Position numbers and translations under genes: made by a program
The notes under the pieces: model-generated
Database searches by the model: none
What the model saw: the letters and a program-made list of their open reading frames with translations, nothing else
Told to the model about the DNA's origin: nothing
Assembly: GCA_964585685.1 (NCBI GenBank)
Contig: CAZPEP010000052.1
Span: forward strand, 1 to 64,000
DNA from: JALHVH01 sp964585685
Lineage (GTDB): Bacteria; Acidobacteriota; Aminicenantia; Aminicenantales; Saccharicenantaceae
Length of the DNA: 64,000 nt
Reading direction: 5' to 3'
Shown: positions 30,236 through 38,412 of the stretch, piece after piece
Layout of the letters: each line of letters starts with the position of its first letter
How positions within the stretch are numbered: the first letter of the stretch is position 1

Positions 30236-31918
30236 TTAAAAGCCGGGGGTCGCTTCGGCCGCTTCCGAATCCCGGATTGCGGCGAGGACATCCTCGCCGG
30301 TCGCCGAGGACATAAGGTCCCTGAGCAGGGCCCTGTTCCTTGCGGCCCGGCCGGCCAGAGCCAGGAGCTCCACCTGCGTGTTCGGTTCCTCTTCGGGCGA
30401 CAGGATGAGAAAAACGATCTCCATTTTTTTCTCGGTGACGACGTCCGGAACCCCCTTCCGTGTCAACCCCATGGCGACGGCCGGGGCGGCGAGGCCCCGG
30501 ACGCGGACATGGGGGAACGCCACGCCCTCGTTGAAAAACGTCGATCCCTGTTCCTCCCGCTTCAGGATGTCCGAGTAAAGGACTTCCCCGTCCCCGATCC
30601 CGTCCTCCTTTCCGAAGGTCGACGCCAGCGTCCGGAGGACGGTCTCTTTCGGGGCCGCTTCGTCCCAGATGACGATCCGACGGGCAGCCAGCCGTCGGCT
30701 CAATGAAGGCCCGGCGTCCCGCAGGGGGCGCCCCTCCTCCCGCGGGCTCCCCTGCTGGAACCGCGCCTCGGAGACCGCCTCTCCCCGGGTGTCCAGGACG
30801 GTCACAACGACGCCCTGGGCCTTTTTTAGAAGATCGCCGACAACAGTCCTGCTCCCGCCCAGGCGCTTCCAGAACGGCTTCGGGATCGATCGACCGACGA
30901 CGATATGCCCCACGCGGTACTCCGCGGAGAAACGGAGCAGGGTGTCGACGACATCCTCTCCTTTATAGGTGAACACCATGGCACCGAGCTGCTTGGCAAG
31001 GGTCAGCGTGTCCGAGAGGAGCCTCTGGGTCCGGGCGTCGATGGCCCGGGCCTCCTCGGACGGCGTCTGGACGTAGACGGCGTACCAGTTCCGATTGAGC
31101 TTCCCCGCCAGCCGCGAGCCATAGCGCAGAAGCCGTTCGCTATCGGGCCCGCGCGAGCTGAGGCAGACCATGATCTGTTCCGCCGCTGAGGCGCTCTCAT
31201 CCTTGCATGTCTCCCGTCTCCTCAGATCGATCTGCGAAGCGAGCTCGCGGAGGGTCAGCTCGCGGAGCTTTTCCAGGTTCGAGGAGGTGAAGAAATTTGC
31301 CAGAGCCGTCCCAACGCGCTCGGCGGGGTAGATCTTCCCCTCTTCGAGCCGCTTCCGGAGGTCTTCGGTCGCCAGGTCGACGTCGACGATCTCGTCGGCT
31401 TCGGAGAGGACGGAATCCGGGAGCCGTTCCCGGACCTTGACGCCCACGGAGCCCTCGACGATGTTGTACAGGCTTTCCAGGTGCTGGACGTTCATAGTCG
31501 TGATGACGTGGATCCCCGCCCCCAGGATGTCCTGAACGTCCTCGTACCTCTTCGCGTTCAGGCTTCCGGGGACATTGGTGTGGGCCAGTTCGTCGATAAG
31601 GGCGACCTGCGGTTTGCGAGCGAGGACAGCGTTCCCATCCATCTCTTCCACGGCAATGCCGTGATACTCCTGACGGCGCCTGGGGACCACCTCCAGCCCG
31701 CGGGCGAGATCCGCGATCTCGGCCCGGCCGTGCGTTTCGAGCAGTCCGATGACGACATCGATCCCACGGCTCTTCAGTCGGTGCCCTTCCTGGAGCATCT
31801 GGTAGGTCTTGCCGACGCCGGCGCTGTAGCCGAGATAGACCTTCAGCCGCCCGTGCCGTGACCGCCGGATCATTCGGAGAAACGTGTCGGCCCTATCTTC
31901 CATCATCGAGGCCCCCAT
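30236..31918 (-). CDS. KdpD sensor domain-Usp-PTS EIIA fusion lacking a histidine kinase
   Basis: The 560-residue protein starts like the N-terminal half of the potassium sensor KdpD: Walker A GYSAGVGKTYQML (residues 30-42), ETHGR, VALIDELAHTNVPGS and TMNVQHLESLYN. A universal-stress-protein domain follows (about 247-378, with GHIVVGRSIPKPFW). Instead of the four membrane helices and kinase of classical KdpD, the C terminus (about 412-555) is a PTS EIIA type-2 domain with the phosphorylatable His470 in EGVAFPHVRV. In E. coli, EIIA-Ntr is known to bind KdpD; here the two are fused. It overlaps kdpC by 26 bases and is the last gene of the kdp operon. Partnering with the separate kinase at 36381-38222 is inference. 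Confidence 0.9.
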   Translation of the reverse strand: MGASMMEDRADTFLRMIRRSRHGRLKVYLGYSAGVGKTYQMLQEGHRLKSRGIDVVIGLLETHGRAEIADLARGLEVVPRRRQEYHGIAVEEMDGNAVLARKPQVALIDELAHTNVPGSLNAKRYEDVQDILGAGIHVITTMNVQHLESLYNIVEGSVGVKVRERLPDSVLSEADEIVDVDLATEDLRKRLEEGKIYPAERVGTALANFFTSSNLEKLRELTLRELASQIDLRRRETCKDESASAAEQIMVCLSSRGPDSERLLRYGSRLAGKLNRNWYAVYVQTPSEEARAIDARTQRLLSDTLTLAKQLGAMVFTYKGEDVVDTLLRFSAEYRVGHIVVGRSIPKPFWKRLGGSRTVVGDLLKKAQGVVVTVLDTRGEAVSEARFQQGSPREEGRPLRDAGPSLSRRLAARRIVIWDEAAPKETVLRTLASTFGKEDGIGDGEVLYSDILKREEQGSTFFNEGVAFPHVRVRGLAAPAVAMGLTRKGVPDVVTEKKMEIVFLILSPEEEPNTQVELLALAGRAARNRALLRDLMSSATGEDVLAAIRDSEAAEATPGF

Positions 31919-32492
31919 CCAAGGCCAGATTCAGCGCCAGCACGTTGACGCGCGGCTCGCCGAGAAAGCCCAGGGACCTGCCCTCGGTCCGCTCCTCGAT
32001 GAGCGCGCGGACGTCCGTTTCTGTGAGCCCGCGCGCCCGGGCCACCCGCCGGGCCTGGAGCATGGCGTTCTTCAAAGAAATGTGCGGGTCAAGGCCGCTG
32101 GCCGAAGCGGTCACGGCGTCGGCCGGAACGAGGGTCCCGACGGGGAGGACGTTCTCGACTCGATAATCCGCGACGCGCCGGCGGACGATCTCGGACAGGT
32201 CCTTCGATAGCGGTCCGAGATTGCTCCCTCCGGACCGTCCGGCGTCCCAACCATTCCCCGCCGCCGAGGGCCGGGAATGGAAATACCCGGGGCCCATGAA
32301 TCGTTGCGCGATCAGGAGAGATCCCCTGATCTTCCCGTTCCGCACGACGAGGGAACCGTCGGCCCGGAGGGAAAAAAGGCCATGGGTCAGGGTCCAGGCG
32401 GCCAAGGGGTAAACGCCGCACAGGATGACGGCCAGGGCCGGCACGGCCAAAAACGACGTCCGGAATTCCGCGAGCCAAGGCTTCATTTTCAC
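31893..32492 (-). CDS. kdpC: Potassium-transporting ATPase subunit C
   Basis: Accessory subunit that helps ATP binding by KdpB in the high-affinity potassium pump. It has 199 residues with one N-terminal membrane segment (FLAVPALAVILCGVYPLAAW). Family landmarks follow: SLLIAQRFMGPGYFHSRPSAAG, SNLGPLSKDL, PADAVTASASGLDPHIS and ARARGLTETDVRALIEERT. The length matches KdpC (about 190). The start is GTG at 32492 behind GGGAGGGATC, with an ATG two codons later as the alternative. It lies 15 bases after kdpB and overlaps the KdpD-like gene. Confidence 0.96.
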   Translation of the reverse strand: MKMKPWLAEFRTSFLAVPALAVILCGVYPLAAWTLTHGLFSLRADGSLVVRNGKIRGSLLIAQRFMGPGYFHSRPSAAGNGWDAGRSGGSNLGPLSKDLSEIVRRRVADYRVENVLPVGTLVPADAVTASASGLDPHISLKNAMLQARRVARARGLTETDVRALIEERTEGRSLGFLGEPRVNVLALNLALDGGLDDGR

Positions 32493-32507
32493 GATCCCTC
32501 CCTCATG

Positions 32508-34529
32508 TTAAACGAGATGCAAGGCGTTGACAACGATGTCGATCAGCTTGATCCCGGGGAACGGCGCGACAAGGCCCCCCAGGCCGTAGACCAAGAGGTT
32601 GCGCCGCAGAAGTGCGGCCGCCCCCAACGGGCGGAAGCGAACCCCCTTGAGCGCAAGCGGGATCAGGACGATGATGATAAGGGCGTTGAAAACGACCGCG
32701 CTCAGAATCGCGCTCTTCGGCGATACCAAGCCCATGATGTTGAGAGGGGCAATGACGGGAAAGACCCCGATCAGCAGGGCCGGGATAATGGCGAAGTACT
32801 TGGCTACGTCGTTGGCGATGCTGAACGTCGTCAGGGCGCCCCGGGTGATGAGCAACTGCTTCCCGATCTCGATGACCTCGATCAGCTTGGTCGGATTCGA
32901 ATCCAGGTCGACCATGTTCCCGGCCTCCTTGGCCGCCTGTGTCCCCGTGTTCATGGCGACCCCGACGTCGGCCTGGGCCAGGGCAGGGGCGTCGTTGGTC
33001 CCATCGCCCGTCATGGCCACGAGGTGCCCCAGGGCCTGTTCTTTCCGGATCAGGGCCAGCTTGTCCTCCGGCCTCGCTTCGGCGACGAAGTCGTCCACCC
33101 CGGCCTCCCCGGCGATGGCGGCCGCGGTGAGCGGGTTGTCCCCGGTGATCATCACGGTCCTGATCCCCATGGCCCGGAACCGTTCAAAACGGTCTTTCAG
33201 GCCGCCCTTGACGATATCCTTGAGGTGGATGACGCCCAGAACCCGCGTCCCGTCGGCAACGAGCAGGGGGGTCCCTCCCTGAAAAGCGATCCTCTCGACG
33301 GCGTCACGGACCTCCGCGGGAACGGCGGTCCCGACGAAGGCCCGGACCGCATCCGGGGCGCCCTTTCGGATGCGCCGGCCCTCGAAATCGACCCCGCTCA
33401 TCCTGGTTTGCGCCGAAAAGGCGATGAAGGTCGCCCCCGGCATTTCGGAGAGGGGGCGTCCCCTCAATCCGTAACTCTTGGCCAGGACGACGATGCTCCG
33501 CCCCTCGGGAGTCTCATCGGCCAGGGACGCGAGTTGGGCGGCGGCAGCCATTTCCTCGACCGTCACACCCGGTGCCGGCAGGAAAGCCGTCGCTTGGCGA
33601 TCGCCCAGCGTGATGGTCCCGGTTTTGTCCAGAAGGAGGACGTCGACGTCGCCCGCCGCTTCGACCGCGCGGCCGCTCATGGCCAGGACGTTTTTCTGCA
33701 CCATGCGGTCGATCCCGGCGATCCCGATGGCGTTCAGCAGGCCGCCGATCGTCGTGGGGATCAGGCAGACGAGCAGGGCCACAAGCACGGTCATCGTCAA
33801 GTCGACCCCGGAATAGCGGCCGAACGGCTTCAAGGAGATGATGACGACCAGAAAGATGATCGTCAGGGCCGAAAGCAGGATGGTCAAGGCGATCTCGTTC
33901 GGAGTTTTCTTCCTCTTGGCCCCTTCTACAAGGCCGATCATCCGGTCGAGGAAGCTCTTCCCGGGGTCGGCCGTGACGCGGACCTTGATCTTGTCGGAAA
34001 GGACGCGCGTCCCCCCCGTAACCGCGCTGCGGTCGCCGCCCGCTTCCCGGATCACGGGGGCGGACTCGCCCGTGATGGCGGATTCATCCACCGTGGCCGC
34101 TCCCTCGACGATCTCCCCGTCGGCCGGGATGATCTCGCGGGCGGAGACGAAGACAAGATCGCCTTTCCTCAGCCGTTCGGCGGGGACGTTCTCGATCGAG
34201 CCGTCCGGCCTGACAAGGTTGGCCATGGTGCACGCCCGGGTTTTCCGGAGCGCGTCGGCTTGGGCCTTGCCCCGCCCCTCGGCCATCGCTTCGGCGAAAT
34301 TGGCGAAGAGGACGGTCGACCAGAGCCACAGGGAGATCTGGAGCGCGAAGCCCGCCGGCTCGTTCTTCGATCCCATAAAAAGGCCGACGGTCGTTAGCAG
34401 GGCTCCGACTTCGGTGACGAAGATGACGGGATTCTTCAGCAGAGAGATCGGATTCAGCTTCTTGACGGAGTCGACCGCCGCCCGGCCGATGATGGCCCGT
34501 TCGAAAAGGGAACGCTTCGATGCCGGCAC
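32508..34529 (-). CDS. kdpB: Potassium-transporting ATPase ATP-binding subunit B
   Basis: P-type ATPase subunit that energises KdpA. It has 673 residues, standard length. The phosphorylation site is D301 in DKTGTITLGD. TGES (153-156) forms the dephosphorylation loop; the serine there is the residue whose phosphorylation is known to inhibit E. coli KdpFABC. MTGDGTNDAPALAQADVGVAMN is the hinge motif, and about seven membrane helices are present. The start is GTG at 34529 with a strong site AAAGGAGGG. It follows kdpA by 12 bases. Confidence 0.97.
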   Translation of the reverse strand: MPASKRSLFERAIIGRAAVDSVKKLNPISLLKNPVIFVTEVGALLTTVGLFMGSKNEPAGFALQISLWLWSTVLFANFAEAMAEGRGKAQADALRKTRACTMANLVRPDGSIENVPAERLRKGDLVFVSAREIIPADGEIVEGAATVDESAITGESAPVIREAGGDRSAVTGGTRVLSDKIKVRVTADPGKSFLDRMIGLVEGAKRKKTPNEIALTILLSALTIIFLVVIISLKPFGRYSGVDLTMTVLVALLVCLIPTTIGGLLNAIGIAGIDRMVQKNVLAMSGRAVEAAGDVDVLLLDKTGTITLGDRQATAFLPAPGVTVEEMAAAAQLASLADETPEGRSIVVLAKSYGLRGRPLSEMPGATFIAFSAQTRMSGVDFEGRRIRKGAPDAVRAFVGTAVPAEVRDAVERIAFQGGTPLLVADGTRVLGVIHLKDIVKGGLKDRFERFRAMGIRTVMITGDNPLTAAAIAGEAGVDDFVAEARPEDKLALIRKEQALGHLVAMTGDGTNDAPALAQADVGVAMNTGTQAAKEAGNMVDLDSNPTKLIEVIEIGKQLLITRGALTTFSIANDVAKYFAIIPALLIGVFPVIAPLNIMGLVSPKSAILSAVVFNALIIIVLIPLALKGVRFRPLGAAALLRRNLLVYGLGGLVAPFPGIKLIDIVVNALHLV

Positions 34530-34541
34530 GTTCGCCCTCCT

Positions 34542-36287
34542 TTAATACAAGACCTTTGTCCCGCTCATCAGGAGATGCTCGACGATGGGGCCGAGGGCCA
34601 GGGCGGGCAAGAAGGTGAGCGCGCCGACGACCAGGACGGTCGCGATGAGGATGATGGTGAAGGTCGGGCCGCTGGCAGGGAAGCTCGCTTCGCTCGGCGG
34701 GACGAGTTTCTTTTTAGCCAGGTTTCCGGCCAGGGCCAGGACCGGCACCATCATGAGGAACCTGCCGAAGAGCATGGCTAGGGCCAGCGTGATGTTGTAG
34801 AAGAGCGTGTTGCCGCTCAATCCGGCGAAGGCGCTGCCGTTGTTGCCCGTGCCGGACGAGAAGGCGTAGAGGATCTCGCTCAGGCCGTGCGGGCCGGCAT
34901 TGTTCAGGGCGGCTCGGCCCCACCGGCTGGCCGTGGCCCAGGCAGAGAACCCGAGGATCGAAAAGATCAGGATCAATACGGCCAGGACGGAAACCTTTAC
35001 GTCATAGGATTCGATCTTCTTGCCCAGGTACTCGGGCGTCCGTCCGACCATCAAGCCGGTGAGGAAGACGGCCAGGATTACAAAGATCAGCATCCCGTAG
35101 AGCCCGGAGCCGACCCCGCCGAAGACCACTCCGCCGAGCTGGATGTTGAACAACGGGACCAGCCCGCCCAAAGGCGTGAAGGAATCGTGCATGGAGTTGA
35201 CCGCTCCGCACGAAGCCGCCGTCGTAACGGTAGCGAACAGGCTCGAGCCGAACACGCCGAACCGAACCTCCTTGCCCTCCATGTTGCCTCCGGCCGGGTC
35301 GACTCCCAGAGCTTCGAATCGAGGATTGCCCGCGCTTTCGGCCCTCCAGCAGACGAGCGCGGCGGCCAGGAAAAGGATCGCCATGGCGCTCCACACGGCC
35401 CAGCCGTGCTTCTGGTTCTTGATCGTGCGCCCGAGATAATAAGTGAGGCCGCTCGGGATGAGAAAGATCGAGAGCATCTGGATGAAGTTCGAGAGAGGGG
35501 TCGTGTTCTCGTAGGGATGGGCGGCGTTGGCGTTGAAAAAACCGCCGCCGTTGGTCCCCAACATCTTGATGGCGACCTGGGAGGCGGCCGGACCTTGGGC
35601 GATGATTTGGGAGCCCCCGGCCTTGTCGGGGGCTAGGGCCGAGGCGGCTTCGACGGGGGTCGCCTTGACGTAGGGCTTGAAGTTCTGGACGATGCCCTGG
35701 GAGGTCAGGAACAGGGAAAAAACGATGGAGAAGGGAAGAAGGAGATAAAGGTTGACCCGGACGAGATCGACCCAGAAGTTCCCGATGGTCTTGGCTGAAT
35801 GCCGGGCGATGCCGCGGATAAGAGCCGCGGCCACCGCGATGCCGGCAGCCGCGGAAACAAAATTGTGGAAGACAAGCCCGACCATTTGCGAAAAATAGGA
35901 GAGCGTCGTTTCTCCCGCGTAATTCTGCCAGTCCGTGTTCGTCGCGAAGCTCGCCGCGGAGTTGAAAGCGAGGTCGGGCCGAACGGGTCCGAGCTTCTGA
36001 GGATTCAACGGGAGGAAATGTTGGAGCCGGAGCACGGCATAAGTGAACAGCAGTCCGGCCAGGCTGAAGATGATGAGGGACCGGACATATCCCTTCCAAT
36101 TCTGCTCCCTCCCCGGGTCGACGCCGAGCATCCGATATAGCAGACGTTCGACAGGCTTGACGGGCCGGTCCAGCCAGGTTTTCCCTTCGGGCTCCAGGAC
36201 CCGCACGAGATACCGGCCCAGCGGTTTCGTGACGAGGAACAGGATCCCCAAGAAGAGCGTCAATTGGATCCAACCGAAGACGTCCAT
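34542..36287 (-). CDS. kdpA: Potassium-transporting ATPase channel subunit A
   Basis: Potassium-selective membrane subunit derived from the SKT channel superfamily. The 581-residue protein has about ten helices. It has the repeated selectivity-filter regions, such as FNSAASFATNTDWQNY, MLGTNGGGFFNANAAHP, CGAVNSMHDSF and ALSSGTGNNGSAFAGL-like FSSGTGNNGSAFAG. The size is close to the usual 557-600. ATG at 36287 (MDVFGWIQL) is preferred; a GTG three codons upstream is possible. The gene begins 13 bases after kdpF. Identity is certain. Confidence 0.97.
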   Translation of the reverse strand: MDVFGWIQLTLFLGILFLVTKPLGRYLVRVLEPEGKTWLDRPVKPVERLLYRMLGVDPGREQNWKGYVRSLIIFSLAGLLFTYAVLRLQHFLPLNPQKLGPVRPDLAFNSAASFATNTDWQNYAGETTLSYFSQMVGLVFHNFVSAAAGIAVAAALIRGIARHSAKTIGNFWVDLVRVNLYLLLPFSIVFSLFLTSQGIVQNFKPYVKATPVEAASALAPDKAGGSQIIAQGPAASQVAIKMLGTNGGGFFNANAAHPYENTTPLSNFIQMLSIFLIPSGLTYYLGRTIKNQKHGWAVWSAMAILFLAAALVCWRAESAGNPRFEALGVDPAGGNMEGKEVRFGVFGSSLFATVTTAASCGAVNSMHDSFTPLGGLVPLFNIQLGGVVFGGVGSGLYGMLIFVILAVFLTGLMVGRTPEYLGKKIESYDVKVSVLAVLILIFSILGFSAWATASRWGRAALNNAGPHGLSEILYAFSSGTGNNGSAFAGLSGNTLFYNITLALAMLFGRFLMMVPVLALAGNLAKKKLVPPSEASFPASGPTFTIILIATVLVVGALTFLPALALGPIVEHLLMSGTKVLY

Positions 36288-36300
36288 GGTGATCACGCCA

Positions 36301-36384
36301 TTAGAACTTTTCGGGCCGCAGGATGCTCAGCAAGAGGTAGCCGATGAGCAAGACGCCGATGATGAGTCCCAGGATGTCGGTCAT
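36301..36384 (-). CDS. kdpF: Potassium-transporting ATPase subunit F (27 residues)
   Basis: Single-helix stabilising peptide of the Kdp complex. Its 27 residues are MTDILGLIIGVLLIGYLLLS followed by ILRPEKF, the LxRPExF ending that is the hallmark of KdpF. The ATG overlaps the TGA of the histidine kinase by four bases (ATGA at 36381-36384), so the kinase and pump genes are translationally coupled. It is too short for most gene finders, but position (just before kdpA) and motif make it secure. Confidence 0.93.
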   Translation of the reverse strand: MTDILGLIIGVLLIGYLLLSILRPEKF

Positions 36385-38222
36385 GATCGCATCTCCCCGC
36401 CGGGTCTCCCCTCGGCTCTTCGGAGGGTGAACGTGAACGTGGCCCCGGCCCCTGAACGGCTCTCGGCTCCGACCGTCCCCCCGTGGGCCTCCACGATCTC
36501 CTTGACGATGGCCAATCCGAGCCCGGCTCCTATCTCTTTCCCGCGGCCCGGAACCCGAAAGAACGGCTCGAAGACCCTGGACAGGGACTCCTCCGGGATA
36601 CCCGCCCCGGTGTCCGAGACTGAAATACGGACGATGGCCTCCTCCGCGGCGGCCCCGATCGCGATCCGGCCCCCTGGAGGCGTGTACTTCAAGGCGTTCG
36701 AGATAAGGTTGCCGAACACGTGACCGATTCGGGTCATGTCCACCCAAACGTCGGGAAGATCGTCCTTAAGTTCCGAGATCAATTCGACGCCCTGGTCCTG
36801 GGCCGCCCTCCGAAAGGGCTCGATCGCGTCCCGGATCACGGTCCGGGGGGGAGCCGTCCGGAATTCCAGCATGGCCTTCCCGGATCCAATGCGGCTGATA
36901 TCGAGGAGGTCGCTCAGGATGCCGTGCAGGCGGTCGCTGTCCTCCTTGGCGGTCACCAGGAGCTCCGCCTGCTTCTCGGCCAAGGGCCCGACCTTTTCTT
37001 CGAGGAGGAGGTGGATCGCCATGCGGATGGATGTCAGGGGCGTCCTGAGCTGGTGAGACACCATCCGGATCACGCCCTTCTTGATCTCGTCCTGCTGGCG
37101 GAGCTGGGTGACGTCGCTGAGGAACAGGACCACTCCGTCGGCAAGGCGTTCGCGGTTGAGGATGGGCACGGCTTTCGGACGAAAGTATCTCTCCTCTCCG
37201 CCCACGAACACCTGGAGCTCTCCCCGGATTCCGGGAGTGGCGATGCGGCCTTCCGTGAGCGCCGTTCGAAACAGGCCGGCCAACGCCTCGAAGGGCGAAT
37301 CGGAGACTCGAATCCCCGGCTTCAGCCCGAAGACGGTCCTGGCCGATTCCGTTGCGACCTCCACCTTCCCCTCCGGATCTATGACCGCGACCGCGTCGGG
37401 GAGGCTGTCAAACGCTTCCTGGGTGGCCCGTCGGATCCGAATGAGTCGGGCCTCGTCGGTCCGTCGGAATTCGCGCAGACTCGCCGCCATTGTATTGAAA
37501 GCTTCGGAAAGCCGTCCGATCTCGTCCCGGGAGCCGGTCGCAACGACCAGGTCGAGGTTCCCTCGCCGGATCTCCTCGGCGGACACGGTCAGGCGCTGGA
37601 TGGGGCGGAGGATCCACCTCCCGGTCAGCAGGAGGAAAACGGAGGCAAGGACCGTCCCCGCCAAAAGAAGGGCGAGCATCTGTTTGCGGGCGGAGGCGGC
37701 GTCGCGCCGGGCCCGGTTGTTGGCATCACTCATGCTCTGCTGGTTCATTTTCAGGATCTCGTCCGCGCCCTCCTTGATGCGTTCGAAAAGGGGCAGCACC
37801 CGATCGAAATAAGCGCCCCTCCGGGCGGCGGCGGGCAGGGACGAGTCGACGACGTCGGCCAGCGCCGATTCGAACCGGCCGAAGGAATCCCGGACTCGGG
37901 AGGCTTTCTCCCCTTCCCCGGGAAGCGTGATCGTATCCAGTTCGACCTGAAGGGCCTCCCGGAAAGAGGCTTTGTTCGCAGCTATCAGAGCATCACCCTT
38001 AGCCTCCTCGCCGAGCAGGATGAAGAGGAGCCCGCTGTCCATGCGTTCGAGCGCCTCTTTCATCCTTTGGCAGGCAATGACGCTTCGATAATTCTCCCGA
38101 AGGATGACGTCGATGGATACGCCCAGGCTCGAAATATGGCGGACGCTCTGGACGCCGATAATGACGAGAATGGCCAGCATCCCGCCGAAACCCAGGGACA
38201 TCTTTTGCCGGAGTCCGAGCAT
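36381..38222 (-). CDS. Membrane sensor histidine kinase heading the kdp operon
   Basis: Sensor kinase of 613 residues, unlike KdpD. It has a transmembrane helix at about 8-28, a periplasmic four-helix-bundle-type domain (about 30-180) and a second helix (about 182-201). HAMP (about 202-255), PAS (about 264-375), HisKA with H390 in MVSHQLRTPLTS, and an HATPase_c domain with GIPEESLSRVFEPFFRVPGRGKEIGAGLGL-type motifs follow. ATG at 38222 is chosen because GGAG lies eight bases upstream; a GTG at 38228 is too close to it. It is the first gene after the sigma-54 promoter and overlaps kdpF. It presumably phosphorylates the NtrC-type regulator just upstream and senses something other than KdpD does. 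Confidence 0.92.
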   Translation of the reverse strand: MLGLRQKMSLGFGGMLAILVIIGVQSVRHISSLGVSIDVILRENYRSVIACQRMKEALERMDSGLLFILLGEEAKGDALIAANKASFREALQVELDTITLPGEGEKASRVRDSFGRFESALADVVDSSLPAAARRGAYFDRVLPLFERIKEGADEILKMNQQSMSDANNRARRDAASARKQMLALLLAGTVLASVFLLLTGRWILRPIQRLTVSAEEIRRGNLDLVVATGSRDEIGRLSEAFNTMAASLREFRRTDEARLIRIRRATQEAFDSLPDAVAVIDPEGKVEVATESARTVFGLKPGIRVSDSPFEALAGLFRTALTEGRIATPGIRGELQVFVGGEERYFRPKAVPILNRERLADGVVLFLSDVTQLRQQDEIKKGVIRMVSHQLRTPLTSIRMAIHLLLEEKVGPLAEKQAELLVTAKEDSDRLHGILSDLLDISRIGSGKAMLEFRTAPPRTVIRDAIEPFRRAAQDQGVELISELKDDLPDVWVDMTRIGHVFGNLISNALKYTPPGGRIAIGAAAEEAIVRISVSDTGAGIPEESLSRVFEPFFRVPGRGKEIGAGLGLAIVKEIVEAHGGTVGAESRSGAGATFTFTLRRAEGRPGGEMRS

Positions 38223-38249
38223 GTTCACATCTCCTTCGCTAGGATGATG

Positions 38250-38265
38250 TGCATTCGGCGTGCCA
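38250..38265 (-). promoter_or_regulatory. Sigma-54 promoter of kinase-kdpFABC operon
   Basis: Minus strand reads TGGCACGCCGAATGCA. GG and GC are separated by exactly 10 bases and the match to TGGCAC-N5-TTGCA is nearly complete. The expected start of transcription is about 38239, giving a leader of about 17 bases that holds the GGAG ribosome site of the kinase gene. Confidence 0.85.
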
Positions 38266-38309
38266 GACTGGCCAGCGCTTATGTTATTGTCCTCATTAGG
38301 TTTGTGAAA

Positions 38310-38327
38310 GATGCGTCTCCAGGCATC
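38310..38327 (-). promoter_or_regulatory. Possible activator-binding inverted repeat
   Basis: GATGC (38310-38314) and GCATC (38323-38327) separated by eight bases, 45 bases upstream of the sigma-54 promoter. It could be part of an enhancer for the adjacent NtrC-type regulator; the match is short. Confidence 0.25.
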
Positions 38328-38412
38328 ATTGCATTTCGCAAGGCGGCCCGGAAAATGACATTGAATTCGGCAAGGAGCTCGGCCAGGGAGGAATCGGCGC
38401 CCCCCTCCTTAT

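Noticed and set aside
32277..34397. 706-codon open frame on the plus strand
   Set aside because: Lies opposite kdpB, whose motifs are unmistakable; the translation is low-complexity charged sequence.
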